In this document: positions 58,409 to 64,000 of the stretch, in pieces
Layout: each line of letters begins with the position of its first letter
How positions within the stretch are numbered: position 1 is the stretch's first letter
NCBI GenBank assembly: GCA_034509735.1
Contig: JACGWO010000005.1
Location: 10,991,692 to 11,055,691 of the forward strand
From: Sesamum alatum
Taxonomy: Eukaryota; Streptophyta; Magnoliopsida; Lamiales; Pedaliaceae
Direction of reading: 5' to 3'
Length of the DNA: 64,000 nucleotides
The notes under the pieces: generated by a model
The model's database searches: none
What the model saw: the letters and a program-made list of their open reading frames with translations, nothing else
What the model was told of the DNA's origin: nothing
Made by a program: the position numbers and the translations under genes

Positions 58409-58745
58409 CGTGCAAGCAGACGGAGGAGTCTGCGCGCGCGTGCGCCACTGCGTGCTGAAGGCCGCGTGCACGCGCACGAGGTGGCGCCGCCAGGCGCGCG
58501 CGCATGCAGACGTTGGTGTCTGCGCGCGCACACCCTGCAGGCGCGCCTGCGCAGGGCAGGCGCACGACTGGCGGCCTGGAGGCTAGTGCGCGCAGGCAAG
58601 GGAGCCTCTGCGCGGCAGCTTGCCGGCGCGCCCGGCCGTGCAGCGTGCTGCCGACCAGGCGCGTGGCGCGCCCGGTCAGGCAGCTTCTACACGCGCGCAA
58701 GGGCAGCAGGCTGGGCCTGCTGCCCTGCGTGCGCCGGCTGGCAAC
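58409..58745 (+). repeat. GC-rich hairpin block (copy A4)
   Basis: Shorter (about 340 bases) than the other copies. GCAGAC/GTCTGC stem at 58416-58433. Confidence 0.8.
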
Positions 58746-59561
58746 GGCCAGCTACGGTATTAGGGTTTCTTTTTTAGTTTTATTTTTTTAATTAATTCTG
58801 AAAATTCATTTTTGTTTAATTTTTTCCTATTTTCTAAGATATTATTTTAGGAGGTTAAATTATGTTGGATTTGGAATCCCGGAGATAATTTACCTAGAAA
58901 TAATGAGGAAGGGTCTTCCTAAAACGGGAAAAATATTATTATTTACCAACGGTTGTACCATATTTTTCGTATGTTACGCATTTATTTTATCTTGGATAAT
59001 TGTGATTGGTAATCATGTGTTGTTAGCATGTATTTTATGTGATTGGATCATATGATTATATGCGTTGGATGGAAATGGATGATCACGAGCCCTAGACCGA
59101 ATGTATGATTTAATTTTCTGTTGCGCCTGTGTGCCTCTTTTACTGCTTTCTCCTTCTCCCTTTCTAGTTGCCTTGGAATAATAAGGTATTCTACGTCCCT
59201 CCTCATGTACTCCCCCTGGGTTTTCGCTGGGGTTTCTATTTTTTAATATGTAATGAGAGTAGAATAGAAGTGAGGTTTTAATTTTATGTAATTGGTGGAG
59301 AAGAAGGAAGGTCCACATGGAGAGCCCAGATTGGAGGTTCCAAGGAGCTTCCATGAAGAGAAGAAAGAGAAAAGAGACCAAGGCCCATTAGAATGATGAT
59401 TGGGTTACTATTAATGTAATAGTGTAGGACCAACCTTAGATTGACCATAGATCCACTGCGGGCTTAGTAGATCGCATAGGATTCGGGTTCGTGATCATCC
59501 AACAGGGGCGTGCTAGGCTTTAATTTTGCATGTGGTTATTATGATGGATGAATGGTGTTTC

Positions 59562-61309
59562 TGAAAGATTGTGGATCGTCCTGGGAATTAACGCGAATAC
59601 GGAAGCGCGGTATAAAATTAAAATACAAAAAGTTAAACATGCTTTAATTAAATAAAAGAACACGTTCAAGGGGTGTACCCTTGAAGTTCCCGGGCGTTCT
59701 GTGTATCTCATGAATTAAAAGCATAAACAAATCATGGAGGCCATGGGATTAAAAATAAGGAGAAACGAGAAATTAAATCGGAACCTACCGTTTGTCGTTT
59801 TCGTCTTCTAACCGGTACTCGCGTTGTTCCCCGTTTTGCACCAAATCTCGTACGTGAGATTCTCCAAATTGTAACACGCAATCCACCCACGTATCTTGCA
59901 CATCGTGCTAGCGAACGAACAATTATATTTTTGGAGAGGATGAATTAATAACACGTTATTGATTAACAGTATTAATTCTCCTAAGTTCTATTGTTCCAAG
60001 AACAAAAGAACAAGTAGTATTTTCTTGTATGAGAGAGAGAGGGCGAACGAGTAGGGAGAGGGAGAGAACCGAGTTTTTTGTGTGTGTTGTGTGTGTTGGA
60101 ATATCATCACTTTATCAAATAGTGAAAGGCTAGGACTATATATAGAGGAGGAGTTTAATCCTCTTTGAACTCCAACTCTAAAGAGGTCTATTTTGACTAG
60201 GATTTTGACCTAGTCAAAGTAGTGTTTGACCTAGTCAAATCAATCCTAGCCATCCATCTCTCCCTTTCCATCTCAACCATTAATTTAATTTTAATTGAAT
60301 ATTTAAATCCTATTAAATATTCCAAAGGGCCAAATAAATAAATATAATAAATATAAATATTTATTCTAAGGCCATTAAATTAATTCTCTAATAGATCTAA
60401 TTTATTAGATTAATCCTTTTATCAAATAAAAGGAATTAATTCTCCAAGAAAATAAAAGGACCCGATTAAATCCAATTTAATCATTCCTTTTCTCCAATAT
60501 TTAATTCTAAATTAAATACTCAATATGTGTGGATTGTGTGTGACTCTTTAGGTTCACCTTTCAGCTAGACTTGGTCGGATTCCTGGAATCCGTCCGTTAC
60601 CATGGGTGGCAATCTAGCAACGGTCCATGGCACTAGAGCCTAGGTGAAATTTTCGGGGATGAACATTTAGGCTCTAATAGTACACTTGTCCTTCTGTCTA
60701 CGGTCTCACCACTTAGGGTCTAGGGCACGAAAAATGCAGGTACCCATTTTGGACCTAAGTGTCGGTCTGTCCTTACTAAATGCCGCAAGGGAAACCTTTC
60801 CTTCTGTTCAGTTACTGTGGCCACAGATTTTAGGGACAAGACACAGAGCATACGTGAGATTCAACTATCAATGCCTTTGACGGGAGACAGATCCTTTCTT
60901 GGAAACTACTGTTACTCTGTACACCAGAGCTGCACTAGACATGGCTTATGACTACTCAAGTGTTTCTTGGAAATCTCTCACCATATCTAAGATACAGACC
61001 TGATATACAGGTAACTCAGCAATTCCTCAAGTCAAAGGACTTGGCCTGTACGGTTGGAACCGGGAATACACGTCATACCTTGCTGACCCTACTCAAGGTC
61101 CTCCGTAAGACGGTTCCCGCGAGTCACCTCAGTCAGCTGCTCCCTAGCAGGCTAACCCACTAACACTGCTTTGACGATCTTCGTCACCTGTCGATGAAAT
61201 ACGACAGCAGATGCTTAGTGCAAGTCTCAAGGGGAATCTCGGTACCCATTTTCGAGATTCCTTGACTTGGAGATTTCCGGACTGATTCAACGGGACTGTT
61301 TTTATGGAC
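59562..61309 (-). repeat. Family A LTR, minus strand, truncated (A5)
   Basis: Starts (plus coordinates) TGAAAGATTGTGGATCG and runs to TTTATGGAC, where the next LTR inserts; about 0.25 kb of its U3 end is missing. It is either a solo LTR or the 3' LTR of a minus-strand element extending past the window. Confidence 0.88.
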
Positions 61310-63295
61310 TGTTAGAATAGGTGACCATGTAAGCCAATTTTGGCGGGTATATGTAACCTATGTCTAGACAATTATAGGTGTTTGATAAATCATTAATGAA
61401 TAAAGAAGTGAATTTCATTTGGCATTACTTTGTTTGTGTTCACTTATATCTGTTTTCTATATCTGTTCACTACGCAAACAAAGCCCACGGACTGAGAATC
61501 AATTTCGGGACTGGGACTACGCTTGGAGGTAGGTCCATGGAATCAGTCTTCCCGAATCAGTTCGGAAATCTCCAAGTCAAGGAATCCCGAAAATGGGTAC
61601 CGGGATTCCATTTGAGACTTGCACTAAGCACCTGCTGTCGTGTTTCATCGACGGGTGACAAGGGTCGTCTAAAGCAGTGTTAGTGGGTTAGCATGCTAGG
61701 ACGCAGCTGACTGAGGTGACTCGCGGGAACCGTCTTACGGAGGACCTTGAGTATGGTCAGCAAGGTATGACGTGTATTCCGGTTCCAACGGTACAGGTCA
61801 AGTCCTTTGACTTGAGGAATTGCTGAGTTTACCTGTACATCAGGGCTGTATCTTAGGTATGGTGAGAGATTGCCAGAATTCTCTTTGGTAGTCATAAGCC
61901 ATGTCTAGTGCAGTTCTGGTGTGCAAAGTGACAGTAGTTTCTAAGAAAGGATCTGTCTCCTGTCAATAGGTTTTGGCAGTTGAGTCTCATATATACTCTA
62001 GGTCTTGTCACTAAAACTGTGGCCACAGTGACTGAACAGAAGGGAAGGATTCCCTTGCGGCGTTTAGTGAGGACAGACCAACACTTAGGTCCAAAATGGG
62101 TACCTGCATTTTCCGTGCCCTAGACTCTAAGTGATGAGACCGAAGACAGAAGGACAAGTGTACTGTTAGAGCCTAAATGTTCATCCCTGAATATTTCACC
62201 TAGTCTCTAGTGCCATGGACCGTTGCTAGATGGCCACCCATGGTAACGGAAGGATTCTAGGAATCCGACCAAGTCTAGCTGAAAGGTGAACCTAAAGAGT
62301 CACACACTATCCACACACATTTAGATATTTAATTAGGAATTAAATATTGGAGTGAAGGAATGATTAAATTGGATTTAATCGGGTCCTCTATTTTTTCTTG
62401 GAGAAATAATTCCTTCTATTAGATATAAGGAATTAAATTGATAAATTAGATTTATCAAAGGGATTTATTTAATGGGCTTAAATAATATTTATATTTATTT
62501 TAGCCTCTTGGAAATATTTAAATAGGTTTTAAATATTCCATTAAATTAAATTAAATCAACGGTTGAGATCAATGGGAGAGATGGATGGCTAGGATTGTTT
62601 TGACTAGGTCAAAACACTACTTTGACTAGGACTTTGACTAGGTCAAAATCATAGTCAAATTAGAGTTCTTAAAAGAGGAGTTTTAAAGAGGATTAAACTC
62701 CTCTTCTATATAAACCCTAGCATCCTACAAGTTGAAGGATGATGAAATTCCAACACACACAACACACACACACAACTCGGCTCTCTCTCCCTCTATCTCG
62801 TCCGCCCTCTCTCTCTCACACACTCCAAGAAAATTATTTTTCTTTGTTCTCTTGTTCTTGGAACATTAGAACTTGATGAATCAATACCGTTAATTCATAA
62901 CGTGTTGTTGATTCATCCACTCCAAAATAAAAACTTGTTCGATGCTAGCACGACGTGCAAGATACGTGGGTGGATCGTGTGTCACGATTTGGAAGGTCTC
63001 AAGAACGAGATCTTGGTGCAAAACGGGGAACAACGCGTGTAGCCGTTGAAGACGAAAACGACAACGGGTAGGTCTCGTTTATGATTTTCGTCCCTTTTAA
63101 TTTTCTACCCTATGGCCTCCATGATTCTTTTATGTTTTATTATTCATGAGATACACCGAACACCCGGGAATTTCAAAGGCACACCCTTTGAAACGTGTTC
63201 TTTAATTTAAAGCATGTTTAAATTCCGCATTTATTTTTAATTATACCGCGCTTCCGCATTCGCGCTTTTCCCGGGACGATCCACAATTCCTTTCA
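61310..63295 (+). repeat. 5' LTR of A6 (1986 bp)
   Basis: TGTTAGAATAGGTGACC to CCTTTCA. W-box cluster about 62600-62656, TATATAAA at 62707, donor-like GGGTAGGT near 63065, U5 hairpin 63171-63193. Confidence 0.92.
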
Positions 63296-63296
63296 G

Positions 63297-63308
63297 TGGT
63301 ATCAGAGC
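63297..63308 (+). other. Primer binding site (tRNA-iMet) of A6
   Basis: TGGTATCAGAGC one base after the LTR. Confidence 0.95.
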
Positions 63309-63519
63309 CCGGTTCGGTGTATAGGCCTAGGGTTTATGTGCGTTTTAAGCATGAAACGTGTTTTGAGCATGTTTTAATTGAATCTTGATTTTCTTGATTA
63401 TTAAAGCATGTTGTTTTATTGCTTTTAATTCGTGTGAAATTCTAAATGTTGGTATTTTCTGTTTTTCTTGGGAAACCGGGGGAAAATTTGAACTGAAAAC
63501 GAGAAACGCCACAGCCGGC

Positions 63520-64000
63520 CAGCCGGGAAGGCTGGCCGCGCGCAGCCGAGCGCTGCCGGCAGGGCAGACGCGCGCAGGCAAGGGTAGCCTGCGCGCGCCC
63601 GCCCAGCCGGTCGCGCAGGGGCAGCGCGCAGCCAGGATGGCTGCGCGCGGGCGTGCGCGCAAGGGGGCGCCTCCAGCCGCGCGCGCGAGCAGACGAGGGT
63701 GTCTGCGCGCGCGCGCGCGCGCAAGGCTGTCGGGCGGAGAGCCCGCGCGCGGACGGCACCAGGCGCGCTGCCAGGCGCGCGCGCACGCAGACGGAGGCGT
63801 CTGCGCGCGCGCGCACAGCGCACAGCGCAGGCACGCGGCTGGCGACCAGCAGGCCGACGCGCGCGAGCAGAGGAGCCTGCGCGCGCGACGGCCGGCCGGA
63901 ACACCAAGCCCCGCAGCGCGCGCTGCCGGCCAGGCGCGCGCGCACGCAGGCAAGGGGCCTGCGCGCGCGCGCCCGGCCAGGCATTGCCTGTGCGCGCGCA
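63520..64000 (+). repeat. GC-rich hairpin block (copy A6), incomplete
   Basis: Runs off the window. It holds stems CGCAGACG/CGTCTGCG (63786-63805) and GCAGAC/GTCTGC (63689-63706). Confidence 0.82.

Larger units (their letters stand above)
56282..59561 (+). mobile_element. Family A element, 5' part (A4)
   Basis: LTR 56282-58263, a mutated primer site TTGTATCAGAGC at 58265-58276, GC-rich block 58409-58745 and leader to 59561, where a minus-strand LTR cuts it. It has no gag. Either it inserted into A3 gag or the two were joined by recombination. Confidence 0.85.
61310..64000 (+). mobile_element. Family A element, 5' part, running off the window (A6)
   Basis: LTR 61310-63295, primer site 63297-63308, leader and GC-rich block to the window end. 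It is inserted in the A5 LTR, so it is the younger of the two. Confidence 0.9.

Overview
This is a stretch of plant nuclear genome, almost certainly from a flowering plant. The evidence is Ty1/Copia elements with an initiator-Met tRNA primer site, Ty3/Gypsy elements of Tat and chromovirus type, Mutator-like and hAT insertions, and one spliced RING-H2 gene with canonical GT-AG introns. I cannot name the species.

Only one ordinary host gene is visible: a five-exon RING-H2 E3 ubiquitin ligase on the minus strand (15136-18704, 364 aa). Almost everything else is transposable-element DNA in nested layers. I dated the layers by target-site duplications (TSDs) and by broken reading frames that resume across insertions.

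Layout. (1) 1-1301: AT-rich, probably a minus-strand LTR that cut off the 5' end of the next element. (2) 1302-14775: a plus-strand Copia element (family A) with decayed gag-pol and a 2.0-kb 3' LTR; a minus-strand family A element (6966-12576, TSD GCACA) sits inside its RNase H region and contains a 500-base assembly gap. (3) 14776-20650: the RING gene with a Mutator-type MITE in intron 2, a duplicated microsatellite-rich promoter, then AT-rich spacer. (4) 20650-35000: nested family B Copia LTRs; an 11.2-kb family B element (23012-34206, TSD TCCAC) lies inside a solo LTR, which lies inside an older LTR, and an hAT element (29797-31173) lies inside the 11.2-kb element. (5) 35000-44796: a decayed Gypsy element of the Tat group (dual RNase H, 3' tandem repeats, antisense ORF), carrying a Mutator-like insertion and a solo LTR. 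(6) 44797-46706: a family B LTR joined to a Copia protease fragment, minus strand. (7) 46707-51482: a minus-strand chromovirus that has lost its reverse transcriptase and carries a solo family A LTR (TSD CCGTC). (8) 51483-64000: four family A copies or fragments in both orientations.

Family A has 2.0-kb LTRs (TGTTAGAATAGG...CTTTCA), a tRNA-iMet primer site one base after the LTR, and an unusually long 2.2-kb leader before gag. The leader contains a roughly 0.35-0.5-kb very GC-rich block of hairpins, a 17-bp long-range inverted repeat, intron-like signals and a TATAAATAG box near gag. These leader and LTR features recur in independent copies and are the best candidates for undescribed biology. 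I saw no new protein system. No intact gag-pol is present, so the copies here look non-autonomous.
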